NCBI RefSeq assembly: GCF_032250955.1
Contig: NZ_JAVVES010000022.1
Location: 1 to 39,660 of the forward strand
Direction of reading: 5' to 3'
Source: Sulfuriflexus sp032250955
Lineage (GTDB): Bacteria > Pseudomonadota > Gammaproteobacteria > AKS1
Length of the DNA: 39,660 bases
Positions 25,869 through 35,310 of the stretch are shown here, one piece after another (position 1 is the stretch's first letter; each line of letters starts with the position of its first letter). The notes under the pieces were generated by a model, which had not been told where the DNA came from, did not search any database, and saw only the letters and a list, made by a program, of their open reading frames with translations. A program made the translations under genes and the position numbers.

Positions 25869-26660
25869 ATGAGTCGAATTTTTGCCATCACAAATCAGAA
25901 AGGCGGCGTCGGTAAAACCACGACCTGCGTGAATCTGGCTGCCTCACTGGCGGCGACGAAGCGCCGCGTCCTGCTGATTGATCTTGACCCGCAAGGCAAT
26001 GCGACAATGGGCTGCGGGATCGACAAGCACGAGCTTGAGCACTCGGTGTGTGATGTCTTGCTTGGCGAAGCCACGATTGCCCAGACCCGCCAGGATACAG
26101 AGTTGAAAGGCCTGACCGTGGTACCCAGTAACAGCGACCTGACGGCCGCGGAAGTGGCCCTGATGACGACCGATGGTCGTGAACGACGTTTGCGCGAGGC
26201 ATTGGCAGAAGTAAGCAGTGACTACGACTATGTGCTGATTGACTGCCCACCGTCGCTGAACATGCTGACCCTGAATGCCCTGGCTGCGGCACAGGGCGTC
26301 ATTATCCCGATGCAGTGCGAGTATTATGCACTGGAGGGTCTGTCTGCCCTGGTCGAGACCATTGAGCAGATCCGTGCCAGCATCAACCCGGGGCTGCAGA
26401 TAGAAGGCCTTTTACGTACCATGTTTGACCCGCGTAACAAGCTGGCCAACGATGTCTCCAATCAGCTCATGACGCACTTTGGCGATCGGGTGTATCGGAC
26501 CCTGGTACCAAGAAACGTGCGTCTCGCGGAGGCACCGAGCCACGGCATGCCGGTGATTGTGTATGACAAGGCATCGCGCGGTGCGCAGGCGTATCTGGCC
26601 CTGGCGGGCGAGATTTTGCGTCGAGAACAACAACCCGTCGTCGATATGGCCGGCGGTTAG
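25869..26660 (+). CDS. parA: Chromosome partitioning ATPase ParA (Soj)
   Basis: Deviant Walker-type ATPase that forms a nucleoid-bound gradient to move ParB-parS complexes, 263 residues. Deviant Walker A is KGGVGKTT (about 11-18). Walker A-prime is LLIDLDPQGNAT and Walker B is YVLIDCPPSL. It lacks the N-terminal DNA-binding extension of plasmid type Ia ParA, so it is the chromosomal type. It pairs with parB, 30 bases downstream, and with the two parS sites in recF. Confidence 0.97.
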   Translation: MSRIFAITNQKGGVGKTTTCVNLAASLAATKRRVLLIDLDPQGNATMGCGIDKHELEHSVCDVLLGEATIAQTRQDTELKGLTVVPSNSDLTAAEVALMTTDGRERRLREALAEVSSDYDYVLIDCPPSLNMLTLNALAAAQGVIIPMQCEYYALEGLSALVETIEQIRASINPGLQIEGLLRTMFDPRNKLANDVSNQLMTHFGDRVYRTLVPRNVRLAEAPSHGMPVIVYDKASRGAQAYLALAGEILRREQQPVVDMAGG

Positions 26661-26690
26661 TAAGCGTTTACTAGCAGGAATACCAAGAAG

Positions 26691-27563
26691 ATGGCAACAA
26701 GAAAACGTGGACTCGGCCGAGGCCTTGATGCATTGCTCGGCAGTGCCGGCAACCCCGCTACTATCGAACAAGCGTCAAAAGAAAGCGACCTGCGAGAGAT
26801 TCCGGTTGACCTGATGCAGCGTGGCAAGTACCAGCCACGTGTCGATATGCATACCGAGAGTCTGCAGGAACTGGCCGATTCCATCCGTGCCCAGGGCGTG
26901 GTGCAACCCATCGTGGTACGCCCGATCGGCGGCGGCAAGTACGAGATTATCGCCGGTGAGCGTCGCTGGCGGGCCTCGCAAATGGCCGGGCTGCATGAGA
27001 TCCCGGCCGTGGTGCGCGATGTGCCGGATTCCGCGGCCATCGCCATGGCCCTTATCGAGAATATTCAGCGTGAAGACCTGAATCCCCTCGAGGAGGCCCA
27101 TGCCCTGCAACGCCTGATTGATGAGTTCGAGATGACGCACCAGCAGGCCTCCGAGGCAGTGGGGCGTTCCCGGGCTGCCGTTTCGAACCTGTTGCGCCTG
27201 CAGGAGTTGAATGAAGAGGTACAGCGTTTACTTGAGCGTGGCGAGTTAGGCATGGGCCACGCGCGCGCATTGCTGGGCCTGAGAGGGCCGGCACAGACTG
27301 CGGCGGCCCAGCAGGTGGTTAAGCGCGCCCTTTCCGTGCGCGAGACTGAACATCTGGTACGCAGGGAAAGCGAGAAGGTAAAACGCATCAAGTCGGCGGC
27401 GACCACCCATATCGACCCGGATATTCGCCGTTTTCAGGAAGACCTGTCCGCCAGGCTGGGTGCCAGGGTGCAGATACAGCACGGCGACAAGGGCAAAGGC
27501 AAATTGAGCATCCAGTATAATAGTCTTGATGAACTTGAAGGGATCCTTGGCCACATCAAGTAA
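26691..27563 (+). CDS. parB: Chromosome partitioning protein ParB (Spo0J)
   Basis: CTP-dependent DNA clamp that loads at parS and spreads, 290 residues. The N-terminus RKRGLGRGLDALLG provides the ParA-stimulating basic segment. The CTP-binding region has GERRWRASQMAGL and ENIQREDLNPLEEA. The central helix-turn-helix includes HQQASEAVGRSRAAVSNLLR. The C-terminal dimerisation domain occupies about 240-290. Its binding sites are the two parS copies at 14864 and 15479. Confidence 0.97.
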   Translation: MATRKRGLGRGLDALLGSAGNPATIEQASKESDLREIPVDLMQRGKYQPRVDMHTESLQELADSIRAQGVVQPIVVRPIGGGKYEIIAGERRWRASQMAGLHEIPAVVRDVPDSAAIAMALIENIQREDLNPLEEAHALQRLIDEFEMTHQQASEAVGRSRAAVSNLLRLQELNEEVQRLLERGELGMGHARALLGLRGPAQTAAAQQVVKRALSVRETEHLVRRESEKVKRIKSAATTHIDPDIRRFQEDLSARLGARVQIQHGDKGKGKLSIQYNSLDELEGILGHIK

Positions 27564-27574
27564 GGTCCGGTAAC

Positions 27575-27592
27575 CGTGGCCAGCCAGCCACG
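27575..27592 (+). terminator. Weak hairpin after parB
   Basis: A stem CGTGGC/GCCACG with a 6-base loop, followed by CTGTTAATATTGTTT. The stem is short and the T tract interrupted, so this is a weak terminator candidate between parB and the atp promoter. Confidence 0.4.
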
Positions 27593-27640
27593 CTGTTAAT
27601 ATTGTTTAACAAAAATACCCCTACTTTACCTTATCTATCA

Positions 27641-27669
27641 TTGACCCTGCCGGCGCGAAACTTTATACT
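27641..27669 (+). promoter_or_regulatory. Sigma-70 promoter of the atp operon
   Basis: TTGACC (27641-27646), exactly 17 bases, then TATACT (27664-27669): 5 of 6 matches in each element. It lies about 120 bases upstream of atpI, so the operon has a long untranslated leader. Confidence 0.75.
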
Positions 27670-27790
27670 TCGCGCGCTCGTATTGAAAGGCATTAAAGTC
27701 ATTTTTCACGCTCCTTTTGCAGCAAAAAGGACGCCTCGCTCAAGGGCAGGTACTGGACCTTCATACGAATCGAATCAACGGCCCGCGTAA

Positions 27791-28141
27791 ATGCGTAGAC
27801 AACTGATTTATATAGTAATCCTTGTTGTCATTGTGGCCGCAATCGCCGGCCGGCTATGGTCCTGGCCTGGCATGGCCGCAGCGCTGCTGGGTGGTTCGAT
27901 AACCTTGATTAACGTGCTTTTGCAGCACTGGGCCTTGCGCAAGGCGGAACGCCAGGCGCGAGCCAACGCAGAACACAACCTGCGCATCATGATGCGATGC
28001 GCAATGGAAAGATTCGTAGTAACGATTGCCCTGTTTGCCCTCGGTATGGGGATATTGAAGCTGCCGCCGCTGGCCCTGATCGCCGGTTTCGTCGTGGCGC
28101 TCACAGGACAATATGTTGCTGGACCCAATTCTAGAACTTGA
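27791..28141 (+). CDS. atpI: ATP synthase subunit I
   Basis: Small membrane protein that assists c-ring assembly, 116 residues with four hydrophobic segments. TM1 begins LIYIVILVVIVAAIAG and TM3 is around FVVTIALFALGMGIL. The central loop is basic (LRKAERQARANAEHNLR). It is the first gene of the atp operon, as usual in gammaproteobacteria. The SD is weak, in keeping with low expression of this subunit. Confidence 0.9.
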   Translation: MRRQLIYIVILVVIVAAIAGRLWSWPGMAAALLGGSITLINVLLQHWALRKAERQARANAEHNLRIMMRCAMERFVVTIALFALGMGILKLPPLALIAGFVVALTGQYVAGPNSRT

Positions 28142-28153
28142 GATGAAAAGGCA

Positions 28154-29014
28154 ATGGCTGGAGATACGCTTACTTCTACGGGCTACATCAAGCATCACCT
28201 GCAAAATCTGACTTACGGCCGGCACCCTGACGGCAGCTGGGGCCTGGCACACGGCGCCGAGCAGGCCAAGGAAATGGGGTTTTGGGCAATTCACGTGGAC
28301 ACGATGTTCTGGTCCATTTCGCTGGGTGTCCTGTTTTTATTCTTCTTCCACAAGGCGGCCAGGAAGGCGAGCACAGATGCGCCCAGCGGCTTGCTGAACT
28401 TCGTGGAATGGATTGTTGAATTTATCGACACCAGTGTGCGCGGTTCCTTTACGGCGAGAAACAACCTGGTCGCGCCGCTGTCACTGACCATCTTCATCTG
28501 GATCTTCCTCATGAACTTTATGGATCTGATCCCGGTTGACTGGATTCCGTATGTTTCGCAGATGGTCGGCATCGAGTACATGAAGGTCGTGCCGTCGACT
28601 GACCCGAATTCCACCTTCGGTATGGCCTTTGCCGTGTTCTTCCTGGTCCTCTTCTACAGCGTGAAGGTGAAGGGCATCGGCGGTTTTATGGGTGAACTGA
28701 CCTTGATGCCGTTTCAGTCGAGCAACAAGGTTGTGCAGATATTGTTCATCCCGATTAACTTTATCCTTGAATTCGTGTCGCTGATTGCCAAGCCTATTTC
28801 GCTGGCGCTGCGACTGTTCGGTAACATGTATGCCGGTGAAATGATTTTCATCCTCATCGCGCTGATGTTTAACGCCGGACTTGTGCTGGGTGTCTTTGGT
28901 GGCCTGCTGCAGCTTGGCTGGGCTATTTTCCACATTCTGATTATTACGCTGCAGGCATTTATCTTTATGACCCTGACCATCGTATATATGGAAATGGCAC
29001 ATCACGACCACTAA
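28154..29014 (+). CDS. atpB: ATP synthase Fo subunit a
   Basis: Proton half-channel subunit of Fo, 286 residues with five to six TM helices. The essential arginine lies in KPISLALRLFGNMYAGEMI, the conserved a-subunit helix. The C-terminal helix LQLGWAIFHILIITLQAFIF is also typical. The long hydrophilic N-terminus (about 1-50) is normal for proteobacteria. It is 12 bases after atpI. Confidence 0.98.
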   Translation: MAGDTLTSTGYIKHHLQNLTYGRHPDGSWGLAHGAEQAKEMGFWAIHVDTMFWSISLGVLFLFFFHKAARKASTDAPSGLLNFVEWIVEFIDTSVRGSFTARNNLVAPLSLTIFIWIFLMNFMDLIPVDWIPYVSQMVGIEYMKVVPSTDPNSTFGMAFAVFFLVLFYSVKVKGIGGFMGELTLMPFQSSNKVVQILFIPINFILEFVSLIAKPISLALRLFGNMYAGEMIFILIALMFNAGLVLGVFGGLLQLGWAIFHILIITLQAFIFMTLTIVYMEMAHHDH

Positions 29015-29069
29015 TCAACAAGATTTATTTTTTTAACTTTAATACTTACTGAACGAACAGGAGATAATC

Positions 29070-29303
29070 ATGGAACAAGCACTGCTCTACATCGCTGGCG
29101 CATTGATGATGGGTCTGGGTGCACTGGGTGCAGCCGTTGGTATCGGCGTACTGGGTGGCCGCTTTCTTGAAGGTGCGGCACGTCAGCCTGAGCTGATTCC
29201 AATGCTGCGGACACAGTTCTTTATTGTTATGGGTCTGGTTGACGCTGTACCAATGATCGCTGTTGGTATCGCCATGTACGTACTCTTTGCTGTTGCCGCC
29301 TAA
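29070..29303 (+). CDS. atpE: ATP synthase Fo subunit c
   Basis: Rotor ring subunit, a 77-residue two-helix hairpin. The glycine-rich helix 1 has GLGALGAAVGIGVLGG and the polar loop is RQPEL. The carboxylate in helix 2 is Asp58 (GLVDAVPMIAVG). The surrounding residues lack the extra polar ligands of sodium-type rings, so this is a proton type. A strong SD (AGGAGAT) precedes the ATG after a 55-base gap, fitting the high copy number of c. Confidence 0.98.
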   Translation: MEQALLYIAGALMMGLGALGAAVGIGVLGGRFLEGAARQPELIPMLRTQFFIVMGLVDAVPMIAVGIAMYVLFAVAA

Positions 29304-29349
29304 GGCGATTGCAGAGAATCAATAACCGAATAAACCCAAGGGTTCCGGT

Positions 29350-29820
29350 ATGAATATTAACCTTACCTTGATCGGTCAATCGCTGACGTTCTTCGTATTC
29401 GTCTGGTTCTGCATGAAGTTTGTGTGGCCACCAATCATGAATGCCCTGCACGAACGCAAGACAAAGATCGCCGATGGTCTCGCCGCCGCCGAGCATGGGC
29501 AGCATGAACAGGAGCTGGCCAAGAAACGTGCCAGTGAAGTGTTGCATGACGCCAAGCAGAACGCCGCCGATATCATCAACCAGGCACAAAAGCGTGCCGG
29601 CGAAATTGTCGAAGAGTCAAAGACCGATGCGCGTGCCGAGGGTCAACGCCTGCTCACCGCTGCGAAAGCCGAGATTGACCAGGAAGTACAACGCGCCAAG
29701 GAGGCGCTGCGTGCGGAACTGGGCATGATCGTGATTAGCGGTGCTGAAAAGGTCCTTGAGCGTGAAGTCGATGCGAGTGTGCATGACGACATGATCAAGA
29801 AACTCGCAACGCAAATTTAA
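29350..29820 (+). CDS. atpF: ATP synthase Fo subunit b
   Basis: Peripheral stalk subunit, 156 residues. A single N-terminal TM (about 5-25, LIGQSLTFFVFVWFCMKFVW) is followed by a long charged coiled coil rich in Ala, Glu and Lys. The C-terminal part contacts the delta subunit. The length equals the E. coli protein. No second b-prime gene is present, as expected for this lineage. Confidence 0.97.
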   Translation: MNINLTLIGQSLTFFVFVWFCMKFVWPPIMNALHERKTKIADGLAAAEHGQHEQELAKKRASEVLHDAKQNAADIINQAQKRAGEIVEESKTDARAEGQRLLTAAKAEIDQEVQRAKEALRAELGMIVISGAEKVLEREVDASVHDDMIKKLATQI

Positions 29821-29836
29821 TTCGAGAGACTGGATA

Positions 29837-30370
29837 ATGTCTGAACTCATTACTGTCGCACGGCCTTATGCGCAGGCTGCATTTGACCTGGCGCGTGAAA
29901 CCAGGGCGTTATCGCGCTGGTCTGATTCCCTGGCATTTGCCGCCGCCGTGGCCGCTGACGAGAGCATGGCGGAAGCGGTTGAGAATCCGGCGCTGACAGT
30001 CGAGCAGCGCGCTGAGCTGTTTATTTCAGTTTGTGCGGATTACCTGGATGAAAACGGTCGGAACTTTATCCGTCTGCTGGCTGAAAACGGTCGTTTGCCT
30101 GCCCTGCCGGAAATCGCCGGGCTGTATGAAAAGCTGCGTTCGGAAGAGGAAGGCAGTATTGAGGCCAGAGTGATATCTGCCCGGCCACTGAATGACGCTC
30201 AACAAGCCGATATAATTGCCGCGCTGAAGAAACGCTTTGCGCGTGAAATCACGCTGCAGTGTGAGACGGATGAAAGCATGCTGGGTGGCGCAATTATTCG
30301 CGCCGGAGATACAGTGATTGACGGTTCAATGCGCGGGCGTCTCGAGAAATTCGCGACCGCTCTGGTATAA
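29837..30370 (+). CDS. atpH: ATP synthase F1 subunit delta
   Basis: Links the b-stalk to the top of F1, 177 residues (E. coli 177). It begins SELITVARPYAQAAFDLA, the typical six-helix N-terminal domain. It ends with the conserved LGGAIIRAGDTVIDGSMRGR. It is 16 bases after atpF. Confidence 0.97.
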   Translation: MSELITVARPYAQAAFDLARETRALSRWSDSLAFAAAVAADESMAEAVENPALTVEQRAELFISVCADYLDENGRNFIRLLAENGRLPALPEIAGLYEKLRSEEEGSIEARVISARPLNDAQQADIIAALKKRFAREITLQCETDESMLGGAIIRAGDTVIDGSMRGRLEKFATALV

Positions 30371-30433
30371 AGATTTTTTAAAGGTAACAGCATCGAGTGG
30401 GCGGCATTGCCAAGCACTTGTGGGGATAAACTT

Positions 30434-31978
30434 ATGCAGCAACTGAATCCATCAGAAATCAGCGAGCTGATTAAACAGCGCATTCAGAGCTTTGAAGCTC
30501 GTGCTGAAGCTCGTACTGAAGGTACTGTCGTCAGCTTGACTGACGGTATTGTCCGCATCCACGGCCTAGACGACGTGATGCAGGGTGAAATGATCGAGTT
30601 CCCTGGCGGGACCTTCGGCATGGCCCTTAACCTCGAGCGCGACTCGGTAGGCGCCGTGGTGCTTGGTGATTACAAGCACATCACTGAAGGTGACAAGGCA
30701 AAATGTACCGGCCGTATTCTTGAAGTACCGGTCGGTGAAGGCCTGCTGGGCCGCGTTGTCGATTCGCTCGGTAACCCTATCGACGGCAAGGGCGACATCG
30801 TCGCCGATGGTACCGCACCGATTGAAAAGGTTGCCCCGGGCGTGATTGAACGCAAGTCAGTCGACCAGCCGGTGCAAACCGGGCTGAAGGCAATCGATGC
30901 CATGGTGCCGGTGGGTCGCGGTCAACGCGAGCTGATTATTGGTGACCGCCAGACCGGTAAGACGGCTGTCGCGATTGACGCCATCATCAACCAGAAAGAC
31001 ACGGGCGTTAAGTGCGTCTACGTGGCGGTCGGGCAGAAGGCCTCTTCCATCGCCGGCGTGGTTCGCAAGCTGGAAGAACACGGCGCGCTTGACCACACCA
31101 TCATCGTTGCCGCGCCTGCCTCTGACTCGGCCGCCATGCAGTACATTGGTCCTTACGCGGGCTGTACCATGGGCGAGTATTTCCGTGACCGTGGTGAAGA
31201 TGCACTGATTGTTTATGATGATTTGACCAAGCAGGCCTGGGCCTACCGTCAGGTTTCCCTGTTGCTGAAGCGGCCACCGGGTCGTGAAGCCTACCCCGGC
31301 GATGTTTTCTACCTGCATTCACGCCTGCTGGAACGTGCCGCACGGATTAACGCGAAAGAAGTCGAGCGCCTTACCAATGGTGCGGTGAAGGGCAAGACCG
31401 GTTCACTGACCGCCCTGCCTATCATTGAGACCCAGGCCGGCGACGTGTCTGCGTTCGTGCCGACCAATGTGATTTCGATTACTGACGGCCAGATCTTCCT
31501 CGAGTCAGACCTGTTTAACGCCGGTATCCGTCCGGCGATTAATGCCGGTCTGTCTGTGTCACGTGTGGGTGGTGCCGCGCAGACCAAGATCATCAAGAAG
31601 CTGGGTGGTGGTGTCCGTCTGGCCCTCGCCCAGTATCGTGAGCTGGCTGCGTTTGCGCAGTTTGCTTCCGACCTTGATGAAGCGACACGTAACCAGATCG
31701 AACGTGGTATCCGCGTCACAGAGCTGATGAAGCAGGCGCAGTACAGCCCGCTGTCAGTTGCTGAAATGGCGACATCACTGTACGCCGCTAATGAAGGCTA
31801 CCTGGATGATGTTGACGCCAACAAGATTGTTGATTTCGAAGCCGCCCTGCTGAGCTACATGAGCAGCAGCCAGGCCGCCCTGATCAGCAAGATTAACGAA
31901 AGCGGTGACTGGAACGACGAGATCGAGGCCGAACTGAAGGCAGCGATTGAGGACTTCAAGGCTAACCACGCCTTTTAA
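30434..31978 (+). CDS. atpA: ATP synthase F1 subunit alpha
   Basis: Non-catalytic nucleotide-binding F1 subunit, 514 residues (E. coli 513). The start at 30434 (MQQLNPSEISELIKQRI) is preferred over 30407 because it matches the family N-terminus and has GGGGAT upstream. Walker A is GDRQTGKTA. The ALIVYDDLTKQA region and the signature PAINAGLSVSRVGGAAQ are present. A 63-base gap separates it from atpH. Confidence 0.98.
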   Translation: MQQLNPSEISELIKQRIQSFEARAEARTEGTVVSLTDGIVRIHGLDDVMQGEMIEFPGGTFGMALNLERDSVGAVVLGDYKHITEGDKAKCTGRILEVPVGEGLLGRVVDSLGNPIDGKGDIVADGTAPIEKVAPGVIERKSVDQPVQTGLKAIDAMVPVGRGQRELIIGDRQTGKTAVAIDAIINQKDTGVKCVYVAVGQKASSIAGVVRKLEEHGALDHTIIVAAPASDSAAMQYIGPYAGCTMGEYFRDRGEDALIVYDDLTKQAWAYRQVSLLLKRPPGREAYPGDVFYLHSRLLERAARINAKEVERLTNGAVKGKTGSLTALPIIETQAGDVSAFVPTNVISITDGQIFLESDLFNAGIRPAINAGLSVSRVGGAAQTKIIKKLGGGVRLALAQYRELAAFAQFASDLDEATRNQIERGIRVTELMKQAQYSPLSVAEMATSLYAANEGYLDDVDANKIVDFEAALLSYMSSSQAALISKINESGDWNDEIEAELKAAIEDFKANHAF

Positions 31979-32000
31979 TTCAGGATAAGCGAGCAGAGCA

Positions 32001-32861
32001 ATGGCCGGCGCAAAAGAAATACGCACCAAGATCAAGAGTGTCCAGAATACTCAGAAGATCACCAAGGCAATGGAAATGGTAGCCGCAAGCAAGATGCGCA
32101 AGGCGCAGGATCGCATGCAGGCGGCACGCCCGTATGCGGACAAGATGCGTAATGTAATCGGGCATCTTGCAAACGCACATCCCGAATACAAGCATCCCTA
32201 CCTCATTGAGCGGGAGGCAAACCGGGTCGGCTATATAGTTGTTTCATCCGACCGTGGTCTGTGTGGTGGTCTGAACATCAACATGTTCAAGACAGTGCTT
32301 GCTTCGATGCGGGAATGGACAAATAAAGGCGTCGATATTGATGTCTGCACGGTGGGCAAGAAGGCAGCGAGCTTTTTCTCGCGTATCGGCGGCAACATCG
32401 TTTCCGAGATTTCAGGAATTGGCGACACGCCGCGTGCTCATGAACTGATCGGGTCAGTCAAGGTGATGCTGGATGCCTATGATGAGGGCAAGATTGACCG
32501 CCTCTACCTCGTGTTTAATGATTTTGTGAACACCATGACCCAGCAGGCCCACGTTGAACAGATCCTGCCCCTGGTGTCGACGGCAGACGAAGAACTCGAA
32601 TACCACTGGGACTACATCTATGAGCCTGGTGCCAAGGAAGTGCTTGATGCATTGCTGATGCGTTACGTTGAATCATTGGTGTACCAGGGTGTGGTCGAAA
32701 ATATTGCCTGTGAGATGTCCGCCCGTATGATTGCGATGAAAAGCGCATCAGACAATGCCGGCGACATTATCAGTGAGCTGCAGCTTGTCTATAACAAGGC
32801 ACGTCAGGCGGCAATCACACAGGAAATTTCTGAAATCGTCAGTGGCGCAGCCGCTGTCTAG
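32001..32861 (+). CDS. atpG: ATP synthase F1 subunit gamma
   Basis: Central rotor shaft, 286 residues (E. coli 287). Both coiled-coil ends are recognisable. The N-terminal helix is GAKEIRTKIKSVQNTQKITK. The C-terminal helix is MIAMKSASDNAGDII followed by LVYNKARQAAITQEISEIV. The internal SDRGLCGGLNINMF segment is the family signature. Confidence 0.98.
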   Translation: MAGAKEIRTKIKSVQNTQKITKAMEMVAASKMRKAQDRMQAARPYADKMRNVIGHLANAHPEYKHPYLIEREANRVGYIVVSSDRGLCGGLNINMFKTVLASMREWTNKGVDIDVCTVGKKAASFFSRIGGNIVSEISGIGDTPRAHELIGSVKVMLDAYDEGKIDRLYLVFNDFVNTMTQQAHVEQILPLVSTADEELEYHWDYIYEPGAKEVLDALLMRYVESLVYQGVVENIACEMSARMIAMKSASDNAGDIISELQLVYNKARQAAITQEISEIVSGAAAV

Positions 32862-32900
32862 ATTTCGGGTTAAAGAATTCAGATTAGAGAGGAAAGTAGC

Positions 32901-34277
32901 ATGAGTCATGGCAACGTTGTGGAAGTCATCGGTGCCGTTGTCGACGTGGAATTCCCACGCGATAGCGTCCCTAAAATCTACGATGCACTGCTCGTCGACG
33001 ATAAAAAGCTGACGCTGGAAGTGCAGCAGCAGCTGGGCGACGGAATCGTGCGTACCATCGCGATGGGTACAACAGATGGCCTGCGTCGCGGTTTGAGTGT
33101 TTCAAACTCCGGTGCGCCGATTAGTGTACCCGTGGGCCAGAAGACACTCGGTCGCATCATGAACGTGCTGGGCGAGCCAGTGGATAACGCCGGTGAAATC
33201 GGTGCTGAAAAGAGCATGCCGATCCACCGTGCACCACCTGCCTTTGATGAGCAGGCCGCCTCGGTTGAAATCCTCGAAACCGGTATCAAGGTTATCGACC
33301 TTATCATGCCTATCGCCAAGGGCGGCAAGGTTGGTCTGTTCGGCGGCGCCGGCGTGGGTAAAACAGTTACCCTGATGGAACTGATTCGTAACATCGCCGT
33401 TGAACACAGTGGTTTCTCCGTGTTCGCCGGTGTCGGTGAACGTACCCGTGAAGGCAACGACTTCTACTACGAAATGGAAGAAGGCGGCGTGCTTGACAAG
33501 GTCGCCCTCGTTTACGGCCAGATGAACGAGCCGCCGGGTAACCGTCTGCGCGTAGCACTGACCGGGCTGACCATGGCCGAACATTTCCGTGACGAAGGTC
33601 GCGACGTGCTGATGTTTATCGACAACATCTACCGTTACACACTGGCCGGTACCGAAGTATCCGCGCTGCTGGGTCGTATGCCTTCCGCCGTGGGTTACCA
33701 GCCTACCCTGGCTGAGGAAATGGGTGTGCTGCAGGAACGTATTACCTCCACCAAGACCGGTTCGATTACCTCATTCCAGGCCGTCTACGTGCCTGCCGAT
33801 GACTTGACCGACCCGTCACCGGCCACCACCTTTGCTCACCTGGACGCGACTCTCGTGCTGTCACGTCAGATTGCCGAACTGGGTATTTACCCTGCTGTGG
33901 ACCCGCTTGACTCTACTTCACGTCAGCTGGACCCGCTGGTTGTTGGCCAGGATCACTACGACACCGCCCGCGCCGTACAGGGCACCCTGCAGCGTTACAA
34001 GGAACTGAAGGACATCATCGCCATTCTGGGTATGGACGAGCTTTCTGAAGATGACAAGCAGACCGTGTCACGCGCGCGCAAGATGCAGCGCTTCCTGTCA
34101 CAGCCCTTCTTCGTCGCTGAAGTCTTTACCGGTGCACCGGGCAAGTACGTCAGCCTGGCTGAAACGGTTCGTGCCTTTAAGGATATCCTTAGCGGCGAGT
34201 ACGACACGCTTCCGGAACAGGCCTTTTACATGGTCGGTACAATCGAAGAAGCCGTCGAAAAAGCCAAAACGATATAA
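32901..34277 (+). CDS. atpD: ATP synthase F1 subunit beta
   Basis: Catalytic subunit, 458 residues (E. coli 460). Walker A is GGAGVGKTV, the catalytic glutamate segment is VGERTREGNDFY, and Walker B is VLMFIDNIYRYTLAG. The C-terminal DELSEDDK (DELSEED-type) loop that meets epsilon is present. One residue in the Walker B stretch is Tyr where E. coli has Phe (IDNIYRYT), a conservative change. Confidence 0.98.
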   Translation: MSHGNVVEVIGAVVDVEFPRDSVPKIYDALLVDDKKLTLEVQQQLGDGIVRTIAMGTTDGLRRGLSVSNSGAPISVPVGQKTLGRIMNVLGEPVDNAGEIGAEKSMPIHRAPPAFDEQAASVEILETGIKVIDLIMPIAKGGKVGLFGGAGVGKTVTLMELIRNIAVEHSGFSVFAGVGERTREGNDFYYEMEEGGVLDKVALVYGQMNEPPGNRLRVALTGLTMAEHFRDEGRDVLMFIDNIYRYTLAGTEVSALLGRMPSAVGYQPTLAEEMGVLQERITSTKTGSITSFQAVYVPADDLTDPSPATTFAHLDATLVLSRQIAELGIYPAVDPLDSTSRQLDPLVVGQDHYDTARAVQGTLQRYKELKDIIAILGMDELSEDDKQTVSRARKMQRFLSQPFFVAEVFTGAPGKYVSLAETVRAFKDILSGEYDTLPEQAFYMVGTIEEAVEKAKTI

Positions 34278-34301
34278 GATAGCCGACGAGGCAGAGAAAT
34301 C

Positions 34302-34724
34302 ATGGCAATGACAATACACGTCGACATCGTTAGTGCGGAAGAGGAAATCTTTTCCGGCACTGCCGAGATGGTCTATGCACCCGCCATCATGGGTGAGGTC
34401 GGTATTGCGCCGCGCCACACCCAGATGCTGACCCCGCTGAAGGCGGGTGAAGTACGTCTGCAGACAGAAGGCAAGGAAGAGCAGTTCTTCTACGTCTCTG
34501 GTGGCATGCTCGAGGTGCAGCCGCACGTGATAACAGTACTCGCCGACACCGCGCTGCGCGCCAGGGATATTGATGAGGCCGCAGCCCTCGAGGCGAAAAA
34601 GCGTGCTGAACAGGCCCTGAAAGACAAAACCGGCAAGATTGACTACGCCAAGGCCCAGGCCGAACTGGCGGAGGCTGTTGCCCAGCTGCGGACCATCGAA
34701 AGCCTGCGCAAGAAAAGGCACTAA
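34302..34724 (+). CDS. atpC: ATP synthase F1 subunit epsilon
   Basis: Rotor subunit and regulatory brake on ATP hydrolysis, 140 residues. The N-terminal beta barrel begins MTIHVDIVSAEEEIFSG. The C-terminal pair of helices (about 90-140) has AAALEAKKRAEQALKD. It closes the nine-gene atp cluster. Confidence 0.97.
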   Translation: MAMTIHVDIVSAEEEIFSGTAEMVYAPAIMGEVGIAPRHTQMLTPLKAGEVRLQTEGKEEQFFYVSGGMLEVQPHVITVLADTALRARDIDEAAALEAKKRAEQALKDKTGKIDYAKAQAELAEAVAQLRTIESLRKKRH

Positions 34725-34748
34725 CGCCGGTATCGGCACCAATCTTCC

Positions 34749-35264
34749 ATGAGTGGCACTATTACCCGCAATAAGGTGGTCGATATCACCTACCTCGTCA
34801 AAGATGATAGCGGTACGGCCATTGAGCAGAACGACATCCCGGTCAGCTATCTTCACGGCGTACAGGGAGAGCTGCTACCGGCGCTGGAAAAGGCGCTGCA
34901 GGGCAAGAAGGTCGGCGACACAATCGAGGTGCTGGTACCTCCCGCCGAGGGCTTTGGTGAATACGACGCGGAGCTGACCTTTACCGATCAGGTTGAGAAT
35001 GTCCCGCAGGAATACCGTCAGATCGGGGCCCAGGCCCAGTTCGAGAACGACGCAGGCGAGTGCAAGACCTTTGTCGTCAGCAAGCTCGAAGGTGACCAGA
35101 TTACCTTCGATGGCAACCACCCGTTTGCCGGCAAGACCGTGACCTTCATCGTTAATGTCAAGGCTGTCCGCGATGCCTCCGAACAGGAACTCGCTGAGGG
35201 CAGGCCTTCCCGGGACTATGCGCTGGAGACGACAAATCCCCCGCCGCTAGCCGACCGCCATTAA
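34749..35264 (+). CDS. FKBP-type peptidyl-prolyl isomerase, SlyD-like
   Basis: Cytoplasmic prolyl isomerase/chaperone, 171 residues. It follows SlyD closely: VSYLHGVQGELLPALEKALQ, VPPAEGFGEYD, an insert-in-flap domain (about 70-125), DGNHPFAGKTVTFIVNV, and the DASEQELAEGRP end. The His/Cys-rich nickel-binding tail of E. coli SlyD is absent. Instead there is a short tail rich in Pro and Thr, so metal delivery to hydrogenase is not supported. It sits 24 bases after atpC and before glmU, an uncommon place for this family. The SD is weak. Confidence 0.9.
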   Translation: MSGTITRNKVVDITYLVKDDSGTAIEQNDIPVSYLHGVQGELLPALEKALQGKKVGDTIEVLVPPAEGFGEYDAELTFTDQVENVPQEYRQIGAQAQFENDAGECKTFVVSKLEGDQITFDGNHPFAGKTVTFIVNVKAVRDASEQELAEGRPSRDYALETTNPPPLADRH

Positions 35265-35310
35265 GTGACTTTCATTTGTACATGGCGGTTAATTTAGTAA
35301 CAATGAAGCC

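Noticed and set aside
27602..27790. Short plus-strand frame before atpI
   Set aside because: It contains the atp promoter elements and has no SD or protein-like composition.
34098..34856. Minus-strand open frame of 252 codons across atpD, atpC and the SlyD-like gene
   Set aside because: It spans three well-supported plus-strand genes and shows no recognisable domain.
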